The position numbers and the translations under genes are program-made. The notes below the pieces were generated by a model that searched no databases, was not told where the DNA came from, and saw only the letters and a program-made list of their open reading frames with translations. DNA of 54,420 bases from Chitinasiproducens palmae (GTDB lineage: Bacteria > Pseudomonadota > Gammaproteobacteria > Burkholderiales > Burkholderiaceae). Below are positions 8,063-15,990 of this stretch, piece after piece. The DNA lies in NCBI RefSeq assembly GCF_900095735.1, contig NZ_FNLO01000018.1, positions 41,678 through 96,097 on the forward strand, given 5' to 3'. Positions within the stretch are counted from its first letter, which is position 1. Every line of letters starts with the position of its first letter.

Positions 8063-9231
8063 AGTGCGGCCCGGTAGATGTCGAGCGCGGACTGCTCGGT
8101 CATCTCGCGAGGGTTGTTGACCAGCAGGCGTTGCTGTTTCATCGCGTCGCCCGCCAGCATCGGCAGATCGGCGGCGGCGACGCCGACCTCGCGCAGCGTG
8201 CGCGGGATGCCGGTGGCGACGACCAGCGCCTCCATCGCATCGATGAACGCATACGCCTTTTCGTCGGTGCCTGCCTGCGCGGCGAATTCACACCCCAGCG
8301 TCTCGGCCAGCTCGGCGTAGCGGGACGAGGCGTGCGGCGCATTGAAGCGCAACACGTGCATCAGCACCAACGCATTGGACAGGCCGTGCGGCACGTGGAA
8401 GTGGCCGCCGAGCGGATAGGCGAGCGCATGAACCGCGGCCACCGGCGCGTTCGAGAAGGCCTGGCCGGCGAGGGTGGCGCCGAGCAGCATCGCCTCGCGC
8501 GCCTGCCGATTGCCGCCATCGCGGCAGGCGCGCAGCAGGTTCGGATACAGCAGACGCAACGCTTCCTTCGAGAGCATGTCGGACAGCGGGTTCTTCAGAC
8601 GCGCCGAGGTGTACGCTTCGATCGCATGCACCATTGCGTCGATGCCGGTCGCGGCAGTGGCCTGCGCGGGCAGCCCCAGCGTCAGCTCCGCGTCGAGGAT
8701 GGCAAGGTCTGCGTACAGTACTGGCGACACGACGCCACTCTTGGTCGTCGCGCCGGTCGTGACGATCGAGATCGCGGTCACCTCGGAACCGGTGCCGGCG
8801 GTGGTCGGCATCAGCACCAGCGGCAGCCGCGGGCCTTCGACCTTGCCAACGCCGTACATCGCGTCGAGCGATTGCGAGGACGCGCACAGCACCGCGATCA
8901 GCTTGGCAACGTCCATCGAGGAACCGCCGCCGAGGCCCAGCACCACCTCGGCGCCGCTCGCGCGCGCGCGCGCCGCCGCGTCGAGGACCACGTGGTCGGG
9001 CGGATCGGCGACCACGTCGTCGATCACGTTGACCTGCCAGCCTGCATTGGCCAGGCTTTGCAGCGCGGGGCGCAGCAAGCCGCTCTCGTTCAGGAAGCGG
9101 TCGGTGACCAGGACCAGGCGCGTCGCGCGATACCGTTCGCGCAGCAGTTCGCCGACGCGGCGCGCGCTGCCGTAGTCGACGATCAGCGAGGGCACGGTGG
9201 CGAAGCTGAATGCAGTCACGGCGGCGCTCAC
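8059..9231 (-). CDS. iron-containing alcohol dehydrogenase
   Basis: A 390-residue group III (iron-type) alcohol dehydrogenase or maleylacetate-reductase-like protein. Motifs are GLGGGSSMDVAKLIAVL (nucleotide binding), MPTTAGTGSEVTAISIVT, ATGIDAMVHAIEAYTS, and the metal-ligand segment HALAYPLGGHFHVPHG. It probably interconverts an alcohol and an aldehyde or keto acid of the pathway using NAD(P). It overlaps the flavin reductase gene upstream and ribH2 downstream by 4 bp each, so the three are one transcription unit. The substrate is unknown. Confidence 0.9.
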   Translation of the reverse strand: MSAAVTAFSFATVPSLIVDYGSARRVGELLRERYRATRLVLVTDRFLNESGLLRPALQSLANAGWQVNVIDDVVADPPDHVVLDAAARARASGAEVVLGLGGGSSMDVAKLIAVLCASSQSLDAMYGVGKVEGPRLPLVLMPTTAGTGSEVTAISIVTTGATTKSGVVSPVLYADLAILDAELTLGLPAQATAATGIDAMVHAIEAYTSARLKNPLSDMLSKEALRLLYPNLLRACRDGGNRQAREAMLLGATLAGQAFSNAPVAAVHALAYPLGGHFHVPHGLSNALVLMHVLRFNAPHASSRYAELAETLGCEFAAQAGTDEKAYAFIDAMEALVVATGIPRTLREVGVAAADLPMLAGDAMKQQRLLVNNPREMTEQSALDIYRAAL

Positions 9232-9737
9232 GACAGTGCTTCCTCGGTGTCACTGACCAGTTCGCGGAAGCCGCGGTTGTAGTACACGAGCGGTGGCGCG
9301 TTGCCCAGTTCGACCGCCTCGACCTCGCCGATCAGCACGGTATGGTCGCCCGCAGGGTGGGCATCGCGCGCGCTGCACAGCAGCGATGCGGCAGACCCTG
9401 CAAGCATCGGTGGATGCGGATCGTCCGGGGTGCCGTAGCGGAATTCGTGCGGGCCGAACTTGTCGACGCCCTTGCGCGCGAAGTGCATCGCCACGTCCTT
9501 CTGGTCCTGCGAAAGGATGTTGATCGCAAAGCGGCTGGCCTGCAGGAAGGCGGGATGCGACTCCGCTGCGTTGGCAAGGCAGACCAGCACCAGCGGCGGA
9601 TTCATTGAGACGGACGAGAAGGAACTGGCGGTGAACCCCCAGTGACGGCCTTCCGCGTCGGTCGTGGACACGATGGTGACGCCGCTCGGGAAAGTGGCGA
9701 GGGCATCGCGGAAGGTCTGGTTGTCTTGCAACGTCAT
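9228..9737 (-). CDS. flavin reductase family protein (second copy)
   Basis: A 169-residue FMN reductase-like split-barrel protein. Motifs are FRDALATFPSGVTIVSTT, WGFTASSFSSVSMNPPLVLV and FAINILSQDQKDVAMHFA. It reads as a closer match to HpaC/NtaB-type reductases than the module A protein. I chose the ATG at 9737 because AGGAGA precedes it; the open frame extends to 9785 without a better site. It is first gene of the operon with the alcohol dehydrogenase and RibH2 and has a strong dyad (9778-9810) about 40 bp upstream. It likely feeds FMNH2 to one of the LLM monooxygenases. Confidence 0.9.
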   Translation of the reverse strand: MTLQDNQTFRDALATFPSGVTIVSTTDAEGRHWGFTASSFSSVSMNPPLVLVCLANAAESHPAFLQASRFAINILSQDQKDVAMHFARKGVDKFGPHEFRYGTPDDPHPPMLAGSAASLLCSARDAHPAGDHTVLIGEVEAVELGNAPPLVYYNRGFRELVSDTEEALS

Positions 9738-9777
9738 CGAACGGTCTCCTGGTTCTGGACGGGCGCCTGGCCGTGTC

Positions 9778-9810
9778 CGAGGCATGTTCCGAGTCTAGGA
9801 GCATGCCTCG
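9778..9810. promoter_or_regulatory. long dyad upstream of the flavin reductase/ADH/RibH2 operon
   Basis: A perfect 9-bp inverted repeat, CGAGGCATG and CATGCCTCG, has a 15-bp spacer whose inner bases (TCC - 7 bp - GGA) continue the symmetry. It sits between the LysR gene (3' end at 9900) and the operon start at 9737, both on the minus strand. No T-tract follows on either strand, so an operator is more likely than an intrinsic terminator. Confidence 0.5.
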
Positions 9811-9899
9811 CCAAAGACAATTTCGATCTTGCTACGGATTGATCGACGAATCGAATAGATCGCCCGTGTCGGCGTCGGTGCGCGCCCGCGCAGGCGCGC

Positions 9900-10868
9900 T
9901 CAGCGCGTTGGTGCGCCGCTCGCCACCACCGCGCCGAAGTTCGCCTGCAGATGCCTGGCGAAGCCAAGCGCCGCAGCGCTCGGCGGCGTGTCGCGCGAAC
10001 GCAGAATGCCGAAGCTGCGGGTCAGGCCGACGTCGGCGACCTGCAGCGTGGCACGTGTATCGCGTGCATAGCGATGCGCCATCGAGCGGGGCAGGAAGGT
10101 GGCACCGAGGCCCGCATCGACCATGCCGAGCAGCGTGCTGAGATTGGCCGCGCGATGCATCGGGCGCAGGATCAAGCCGCGCCTGTCGAACTCGCTGGCC
10201 AGCGTGTCGCGCAGCATCGAATAGCGGTCGAGCAACATCAGCGGCAGTTGCGCGAGTTGTTCCAATGTCGCGGCGCCGGCCTCGGCAAGCGCATGACTGC
10301 GCGGCACCACCACCAGCATGTCTTCCTCGGTCAGCGCCTCGAAGCTGAGTTTGCTCGAATCGTTGTCGAACGCGACCACCGCAAGATCGGCCTCGCCCGA
10401 TTCGATCGCCGTCACCACCGCTTCGTACTGCAGGTCGCGCAACTGCACCTGCACGTCGGGATGGCGCTGGCAGAAGCCATGGATCAGGGACGGCAGCATG
10501 ACCGCCGCAATCATCGGCGTGGCGGCCACCACCACGCGCGAGCGCGCTGCTTCGGCCTCGCCCTGGAACTCCTGCAACAACTTGCGCAGGTCGCGCAGCG
10601 CGAGTTCCGCGCGTTCGCGCAAGCGCACGCCTGCGGGCGTCGGTTCGACATGCCGCGTGGTTCGTGTGAGCAGGCGCGTCTTCAGCATCGATTCGAGACG
10701 TTGCACGCGGGCCGTCACCGAAGGCTGGGAAATATGCAGGCGCTTGGCCGCTGCGCTGAAGCTGCCGAATTCCACTACTGCGAGAAAGGTTTCAAGTTCG
10801 ACGAGGTCGAAACGCAGTGTGACTGGCGATGCGAGATTCGCGCCCTCGTCCGGCTTGTCGGGCGGCAT
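9900..10868 (-). CDS. LysR family transcriptional regulator
   Basis: A 322-residue LysR-type protein. The HTH region reads LETFLAVVEFGSFSAAAKRL and HISQPSVTARVQRLESMLK, and an effector domain follows. The ATG at 10868 has GGAGAC upstream; about 18 residues precede the HTH. It is divergent from the module B operon (AtuA-like start 11049) and lies upstream of the co-directional flavin reductase operon. It could control either or both. A dyad at 10902-10918 in the divergent region is a candidate binding site. Confidence 0.9.
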   Translation of the reverse strand: MPPDKPDEGANLASPVTLRFDLVELETFLAVVEFGSFSAAAKRLHISQPSVTARVQRLESMLKTRLLTRTTRHVEPTPAGVRLRERAELALRDLRKLLQEFQGEAEAARSRVVVAATPMIAAVMLPSLIHGFCQRHPDVQVQLRDLQYEAVVTAIESGEADLAVVAFDNDSSKLSFEALTEEDMLVVVPRSHALAEAGAATLEQLAQLPLMLLDRYSMLRDTLASEFDRRGLILRPMHRAANLSTLLGMVDAGLGATFLPRSMAHRYARDTRATLQVADVGLTRSFGILRSRDTPPSAAALGFARHLQANFGAVVASGAPTR

Positions 10869-10901
10869 GACGGCGTCTCCGATGGTTTTATCAGCTATGG
10901 C

Positions 10902-10918
10902 TATGAGTCTATCTCATA
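10902..10918. promoter_or_regulatory. candidate LysR operator (dyad) before module B
   Basis: Perfect inverted repeat TATGAG - TCTAT - CTCATA within the 180-bp divergent region between a LysR gene (start 10868) and the AtuA-like gene at 11049, 34 bp from the LysR start. The size and symmetry fit a LysR-type site; assignment is inference. Confidence 0.45.
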
Positions 10919-11048
10919 AAGGAAATAGTGTCCGCGCCGGCCCGTCGCGATAATCGATGGCATACCGAAAGTATCGGCGCGCGGCTGTCGCGCCACACGA
11001 TCGAAACGACGTGGCCGCCGATGCCGGACAGCCTCGCAAGGAGACAGC

Positions 11049-12416
11049 ATGAAGGAAGAGATCAGGATTCTCACGCCCAACGGCATCCTCGGTTACGGGA
11101 TACCGGTCGCCGATTTCTGGCGCGGCGTCGAGCGGCAACCCGACGCGATGATCGTCGACGGCGGATCGACCGACCCCGGTCCCTACCTGCTCGGTTTGCC
11201 GAAGACGCTGGTCACGCGCGAGGCGTACGTGCGCGACCTGACGCTGATGCTCGAAGCGTGCGCGACCCGCAAGATTCCGATCTACATCAGCTCGGCCGGC
11301 GGTCCGGGCATTCGCGAGCACGTCGACTTCATGGTCGACGTCATCGCGGAAATCGCGCAGCGTGACGGTTACCGCTTCAAGGTGGCGAAGATCTACTCGG
11401 ACGTGGATGCGTCCGTGGTTCGCGATGCGTTCGCTCAAGGCCGCATTGCGCCGTGCGGCTCGGCACCCGCGTTGCAGGAAGCGGATATCGATGCGTCATC
11501 GCACCTCGTCGCGCAGATGGGCGCGGAGCCCTTTGCCAAGGCGCTGCGCGACCATCCCGACCTGGACATCATCGTAGCGGGCCGCGCCTACGATCCGGCC
11601 CCGTTCGCGGGCCTCTGCATGCTGCACGGCATCGAGCCCGGCATCTTCTGGCACATGGGCAAGATCGTCGAATGCGGCGCGAACTGCGCGGAGCCGAAGG
11701 GCAAGGTGATCCTTGCGACCATCCGGCGCGACAGCTTCGACCTGGAACCGATGAGCCCGGACGAGCGTTGCACGCCGGCGTCGGTCGCCGCGCACACGCT
11801 CTACGAGAAAACGCGACCGGACCTGCTGACCGGGCCGGGCGGCGTGCTCGATCTGCGCGAGGCGCGCTACGAGCAGATCACGCCGCGCGCGGTGCGCGTT
11901 TCCGGCAGCCGCTTCATGCCGGCGGAAGACTACACGGTGAAGCTCGAAGGCGCCGGCGTGGTCGGCATGCGCACCATCTTCATCGGCGGCATTCGCGATC
12001 CGATCCTGGTCGGACAGATCGACGACTTCCTGGCTCGCGTCACGGCGGCGGCGCGCGCAACGTATCCGGAGCTCCGCTCGGGCGAGGCGACGCTGAACTT
12101 CCACGTCTACGGCAAGAACGGCGTAATGGGCAGCTTCGAGCCCCTTGCCGACGCGGTGCCGCACGAGATCGGCCTGCTGGGTGAAGTGACCGCGCCGACG
12201 CAGACGCTCGCGAACGCCATCTGCAGCAGCGTGCGCATCGATGTGCTGCACACGCCGTATCCCGGCCAGGTCGCGACGGCGGGCAATTTCGCGATTCCGC
12301 TCAATCCGCCCGAAAACCCGATCGGACCGGTATGCCGGTTCACCGTGTATCACGTGATGAAAGTCGATTCGGCCGTAGCGCTTTTCCCGATCGACGTCGT
12401 GGAGATTGGAGCATGA
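11049..12416 (+). CDS. AtuA family (DUF1446) protein, module B
   Basis: A 455-residue AtuA-like protein and paralogue of 1293-2705. Shared landmarks are ILGYGIPVADFWRG, IVDGGSTDPGPYLLG, PMSPDERCTPASVAAHTLYE and VYGKNGVMGSFEPL. By eye identity to the module A copy is moderate, lower than for the LLM pair, so the two modules did not arise by one recent block duplication. The ATG at 11049 has AAGGAGA upstream. It ends with a 4-bp ATGA overlap into the DUF4387 gene. Reaction unknown. Confidence 0.87.
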   Translation: MKEEIRILTPNGILGYGIPVADFWRGVERQPDAMIVDGGSTDPGPYLLGLPKTLVTREAYVRDLTLMLEACATRKIPIYISSAGGPGIREHVDFMVDVIAEIAQRDGYRFKVAKIYSDVDASVVRDAFAQGRIAPCGSAPALQEADIDASSHLVAQMGAEPFAKALRDHPDLDIIVAGRAYDPAPFAGLCMLHGIEPGIFWHMGKIVECGANCAEPKGKVILATIRRDSFDLEPMSPDERCTPASVAAHTLYEKTRPDLLTGPGGVLDLREARYEQITPRAVRVSGSRFMPAEDYTVKLEGAGVVGMRTIFIGGIRDPILVGQIDDFLARVTAAARATYPELRSGEATLNFHVYGKNGVMGSFEPLADAVPHEIGLLGEVTAPTQTLANAICSSVRIDVLHTPYPGQVATAGNFAIPLNPPENPIGPVCRFTVYHVMKVDSAVALFPIDVVEIGA

Positions 12417-12781
12417 CGACTGAACCGCACAAGACGTTGCGCGAGCTGGCGAAGGTGGTGCGCAGCAAGAATTCGGGGCCGTTCGAGATCACCTTCGATG
12501 TGATCTTCGACGATCCGCAAGTCTACGAACACGTGAAGGCGAGCGGCGTCCTGGACGAGCGGCTGATCTGCCGGCTCTACAACGTGACGCCGCAGGACAT
12601 CGTCGCGATGATGTTCTTCGATCCCGCCCGCGCGTTCAAGTTGACGCTGAAACGGTCGTGGGCGCAGGGCAGCGTCGGCGAGCGCGACACCTTTGGCGCG
12701 CAGCAACACGCGCCGCTTCTCGACGTGGCGATCCCTGAGCCGCGGCGCGGCGCGGCCGCGCCCGCGACAGCGGCCGCCTGA
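12413..12781 (+). CDS. DUF4387 domain protein, module B
   Basis: A 122-residue DUF4387 protein, with core VVRSKNSGPFEITFDVIF, FFDPARAFKLTLKRS and FGAQQHAPLLDVAIP. The start is the ATG that overlaps the AtuA-like stop by 4 bp; a longer frame from 12332 lies wholly within the upstream gene. The C-terminus has an Ala/Pro-rich tail of about 15 residues absent from the module A copy. Function unknown, but the repeated coupling with AtuA implies a partner role. Confidence 0.85.
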   Translation: MTTEPHKTLRELAKVVRSKNSGPFEITFDVIFDDPQVYEHVKASGVLDERLICRLYNVTPQDIVAMMFFDPARAFKLTLKRSWAQGSVGERDTFGAQQHAPLLDVAIPEPRRGAAAPATAAA

Positions 12782-12858
12782 GGCCATGCCCGCTCCAACA
12801 GCGGCGACCGCCTCGAAAGTATCAACGCCACGACATCGATATGACGGAGACAAGTGAC

Positions 12859-14268
12859 ATGACGAAGGCAACCACGCGCCAGATGACGCTGATCGGTTTC
12901 CTGCAGGCGCAGAACTGCTCGACCTACCCGGGCTCCTGGCGGCACAGCGCCGCGGTACAGGATTTCATGACGCCGGAGTACTACCAGCGCATCGCGCGTA
13001 CCCTCGAAGAGGGCAAGTTCCATCTGGCGTTCTTCGACGATCGCCTGGCGATGCCGGACATCTACGGCGACGATCATGCGCAGACCGTCGAACATGGCGT
13101 GCGCGCGGTCAAGCTCGATCCGACGCCCATCGTCACGGCGATGGCAATGGCAACCAGCCGCCTTGGGCTGGGGGCGACGTATTCGACGACATATTACGAG
13201 CCGTACCACATCGCGCGACATTTCGCGACGCTCGACCTGATGGCGAAGGGCCGCATCGCGTGGAACGTGGTGACGTCGCTCAACGACTCCGAAGCGGCGA
13301 ACTTCGGGCGTGAGATGCATCTGGAGCACGACCTGCGCTACGATCGCGCCGACGAATTTCTCGAGACCGTAATGGGCCATTGGGACTCGTGGGAAGACGA
13401 CGCGTTGATCCTCGACAAGGACAGCGGGCGCTTCGCGGATCCGGCCAAGGTGCACCGGCTAGCGCACCAAGGCCAGTATTTCAAGTCGCGCGGTCCGCTG
13501 ACGGTGCCGCGTTCCGAGCAGGGCCATCCGGTACTGATCCAGGCCGGCCAGAGCGGCCGTGGCCGCGCGTTCGCGTCGCGCTGGGGCGAACTGATCTTTG
13601 TGGTCTATCCGAATCTGGCGGCCGGCAAGAAGCAGTACGCCGAGCTGAAGCAGGCGGTCGTCGCGGCTGGCCGCGATCCGGAACAGGTGAAGGTTGCCAC
13701 CGCCTGCTACACGGTGGTGGCCGAGTCCGAGGAGATCGCGCAGCAGCAGCGGCAGTACATCGATGCGCTGGCCAGGCCAATCGATGCACTGACGCTGTTG
13801 TGCGAGGTCCTGAACACCGACTTTTCGACGCGCGATTACGACGCACCGTTCACCGATCAGGAGATGAAGGCGATTTCGGGATGGACCGGGTTCCGCGACC
13901 GCGTGGTGATGTTGTCCGGCAAGCCGAACCCGTCGGTACGCGATTTCGTCGAGTTCTCGAATCGCGCGCGGCTCAACGAATTCCCGGTCTTCGCCGGTAC
14001 CGCCAAGACGGTGGCCGACCAGATGGAGCAGTGGTTCGTCGAGGGCGGTTGCGACGGCTTCGTGATATCGCCGACCCATGTGCCCGGTGCTTACGAGGAT
14101 TTCGTTCGGCAGGTGGTGCCCGAGTTGCAGCGGCGCGGCGTGTTCCGCAAGGAATACGAAGGCGCGACGCTGCGCGAGAACCTCGGGCTGGCGCGCCCCA
14201 ACGCAGGCGACTGGCGCAAGCAGGCCTTTGCCGGCGTGAATGGCGAAGCGCTGCGCAAGGCCGGCTGA
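12859..14268 (+). CDS. LLM class flavin-dependent monooxygenase (NtaA/SnaA/DszA-like), module B
   Basis: A 469-residue FMNH2-dependent monooxygenase and close paralogue of 6079-7479: FLQAQNCSTYPGSWRHSAA, IAWNVVTSLNDSEAANFG and ISPTHVPGAYEDFV are almost unchanged. I chose the ATG at 12859 because GGAGACAAGTGAC stands in front of it; an in-frame ATG at 12841 has no visible site. Retention of two near-copies in two operons suggests either different but related substrates or a gene-dosage effect. It needs a reductase partner, and both reductase genes lie outside this operon. Confidence 0.92.
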   Translation: MTKATTRQMTLIGFLQAQNCSTYPGSWRHSAAVQDFMTPEYYQRIARTLEEGKFHLAFFDDRLAMPDIYGDDHAQTVEHGVRAVKLDPTPIVTAMAMATSRLGLGATYSTTYYEPYHIARHFATLDLMAKGRIAWNVVTSLNDSEAANFGREMHLEHDLRYDRADEFLETVMGHWDSWEDDALILDKDSGRFADPAKVHRLAHQGQYFKSRGPLTVPRSEQGHPVLIQAGQSGRGRAFASRWGELIFVVYPNLAAGKKQYAELKQAVVAAGRDPEQVKVATACYTVVAESEEIAQQQRQYIDALARPIDALTLLCEVLNTDFSTRDYDAPFTDQEMKAISGWTGFRDRVVMLSGKPNPSVRDFVEFSNRARLNEFPVFAGTAKTVADQMEQWFVEGGCDGFVISPTHVPGAYEDFVRQVVPELQRRGVFRKEYEGATLRENLGLARPNAGDWRKQAFAGVNGEALRKAG

Positions 14269-14365
14269 ACACAGGAGCACGACACCTTCGACGAAAGGGG
14301 CGCGCGCGACGAACGCCTGCGTTGCGCATGCCGACAACCATAAGATCAGGCGGCAGGGAGACAGC

Positions 14366-15700
14366 ATGGTCAGCGATTCGGATATCCGGCGCGTGTCGAT
14401 CGCTAGTGCGATCGGCACGACGCTCGAGTGGTACGACTTCTTCATCTTCGGATCGGCCGCCGCGCTGGTCTTCAACAAGCTTTTCTTTCCGGCCTTTGAT
14501 CCGGTTGCCGGCACCATTGCCTCGCTCGCCAGCTTTGCGGTCGGCTTCATCGCGCGGCCGCTCGGCGGCATTGTGTTCGGCCATTTCGGTGATCGGATCG
14601 GACGCAAGGCCATGCTGGTCCTTAGCCTGACGATGATGGGCGGCGTCACGTTCCTGATCGGTCTGCTGCCCACTTACGCATCGATCGGGCTCGGTGCGCC
14701 GATCCTGCTGACCCTGCTGCGGTTCCTGCAGGGCTTCGCGGTGGGCGGCGAATGGGGTGGCGCGACTTTGATGGTGATCGAGCATGCGCCGGCGAAGAAG
14801 CGCGGCTTCTACGGCAGCTGGCCGCAGATGGGCATTCCCGCCGCGCTTCTGCTGTCCACCGGCGTGATGGCGCTGACGGGCGCCATGACCACGCCCGAGC
14901 AGTTCGCGGATTGGGGCTGGCGCATTCCGTTTCTCCTCAGCGGGCTGCTGGTGGCGGTCGGTTTCGTGATCCGGCGCAGCGTCTCGGAATCGCCGAGCTT
15001 CAAGCGTCTGCAGCGCAGCCATGGCGAGGCGCGCCTGCCGATCGCCACCGTGCTCAAGACGCAGAAGAAGCGCACCGCGCTCGTCATCGCCTCGCAGGCC
15101 GCGGAAAACACCAGCTTCTACATCATCGCGGTGTACTCGCTGGTCTATCTGACACAAAACCTGCACGTGTCGCGTCCGCTCGCGCTGCGCGCGCTGATGA
15201 TCGGCGCCTTCTTCACCTTTCTCGCGCAACCGCTGTTCGGTGCGTTGTCGGATCGCATCGGGCGCAAGAAGGTGTTCATGGGCGGCATGATCTTTCTCGG
15301 CCTGTTCATGTATCCATTCTTCGCGATGCTAGATACCGGCAGCTATCCGATGATCGTGTTGGCGATGACCCTGGCACTCACCATCGGTCAGGGCAGCACG
15401 CAGGCGGCGCAGCCCAGCCTGTTCGGCGAGCAGTACCAGGCTGCCATTCGCTACAGCGGCGTGTCGGTCGCCTATCAGTTCGCGACCGTCATCTGGAGCG
15501 GTCCGACGCCGATCCTCGCCGCGCTGTTCGTGTTGTGGGCGGGCAGCTACTGGCCGCTGGTGGCCTACGTCGGGATTGCTGCCGTGATCTCGGTGCTCGC
15601 GATCGTGCCGCTGCGCGAAGCCGCGGGCCGTGAACTGGGCAGCCTCGAACCGCTGCCGGGCGACGCCAGCGAGACCGCGTCGCGCAGCGCGACGGCCTGA
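14366..15700 (+). CDS. MHS family MFS transporter (tandem copy 1)
   Basis: A 444-residue metabolite:H+ symporter-type MFS protein. Signature parts are ASAIGTTLEWYDFFIFG (TM1), ARPLGGIVFGHFGDRIGRKA (motif A), LRFLQGFAVGGEWGGATLM and FGALSDRIGRKKVF. The ATG at 14366 has GGGAGA upstream; the frame is open earlier (14240) but within the LLM gene end. About 12 TM segments. A close paralogue follows at 15991, by eye about three quarters identical. Probably imports an organic acid used by module B. Confidence 0.92.
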   Translation: MVSDSDIRRVSIASAIGTTLEWYDFFIFGSAAALVFNKLFFPAFDPVAGTIASLASFAVGFIARPLGGIVFGHFGDRIGRKAMLVLSLTMMGGVTFLIGLLPTYASIGLGAPILLTLLRFLQGFAVGGEWGGATLMVIEHAPAKKRGFYGSWPQMGIPAALLLSTGVMALTGAMTTPEQFADWGWRIPFLLSGLLVAVGFVIRRSVSESPSFKRLQRSHGEARLPIATVLKTQKKRTALVIASQAAENTSFYIIAVYSLVYLTQNLHVSRPLALRALMIGAFFTFLAQPLFGALSDRIGRKKVFMGGMIFLGLFMYPFFAMLDTGSYPMIVLAMTLALTIGQGSTQAAQPSLFGEQYQAAIRYSGVSVAYQFATVIWSGPTPILAALFVLWAGSYWPLVAYVGIAAVISVLAIVPLREAAGRELGSLEPLPGDASETASRSATA

Positions 15701-15990
15701 TGCGCCAAGCGTCGCGCGACCGCACCGGCAGCACCGGCAGCACCGGCCGCCTGCCGTCGGCCCCGGCCATGCTGCCGAGCCGGGCTGGCCGACCGGCCTG
15801 GAGGTGAGGTTGGCTTGCGGTGCCGGTGCGCATGCCGCCCGACGTACCGAGCGGAGCGCGGACGCTCGCACGCCTCGAACCGAACCGGCCGCGCGCGACG
15901 GACGCGTGACGCGCTTGCCGGGCCGGCGATGACATTCGCCAACAGATTGCCGCGCTTCCGGGCGAGCCGGATGCGTGCCAGGAGACAGAC
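15701..15990. other. 290-bp gap between the two MHS genes with a GCACCGGCA-type repeat
   Basis: No gene is supportable here. Near 15721-15752 there are about three imperfect copies of a 9-bp unit resembling GCACCGGCA. The rest is GC-rich sequence without a visible promoter or terminator. The gap contrasts with the tight spacing of the rest of the operon and probably marks the junction of the tandem gene duplication. Confidence 0.5.

Noticed and set aside
8063-9900. FMN riboswitch controlling RibH2 or the flavin reductase
   Set aside because: The leader between 9738 and 9899 is short and shows only a simple dyad, not the conserved multi-helix RFN element.
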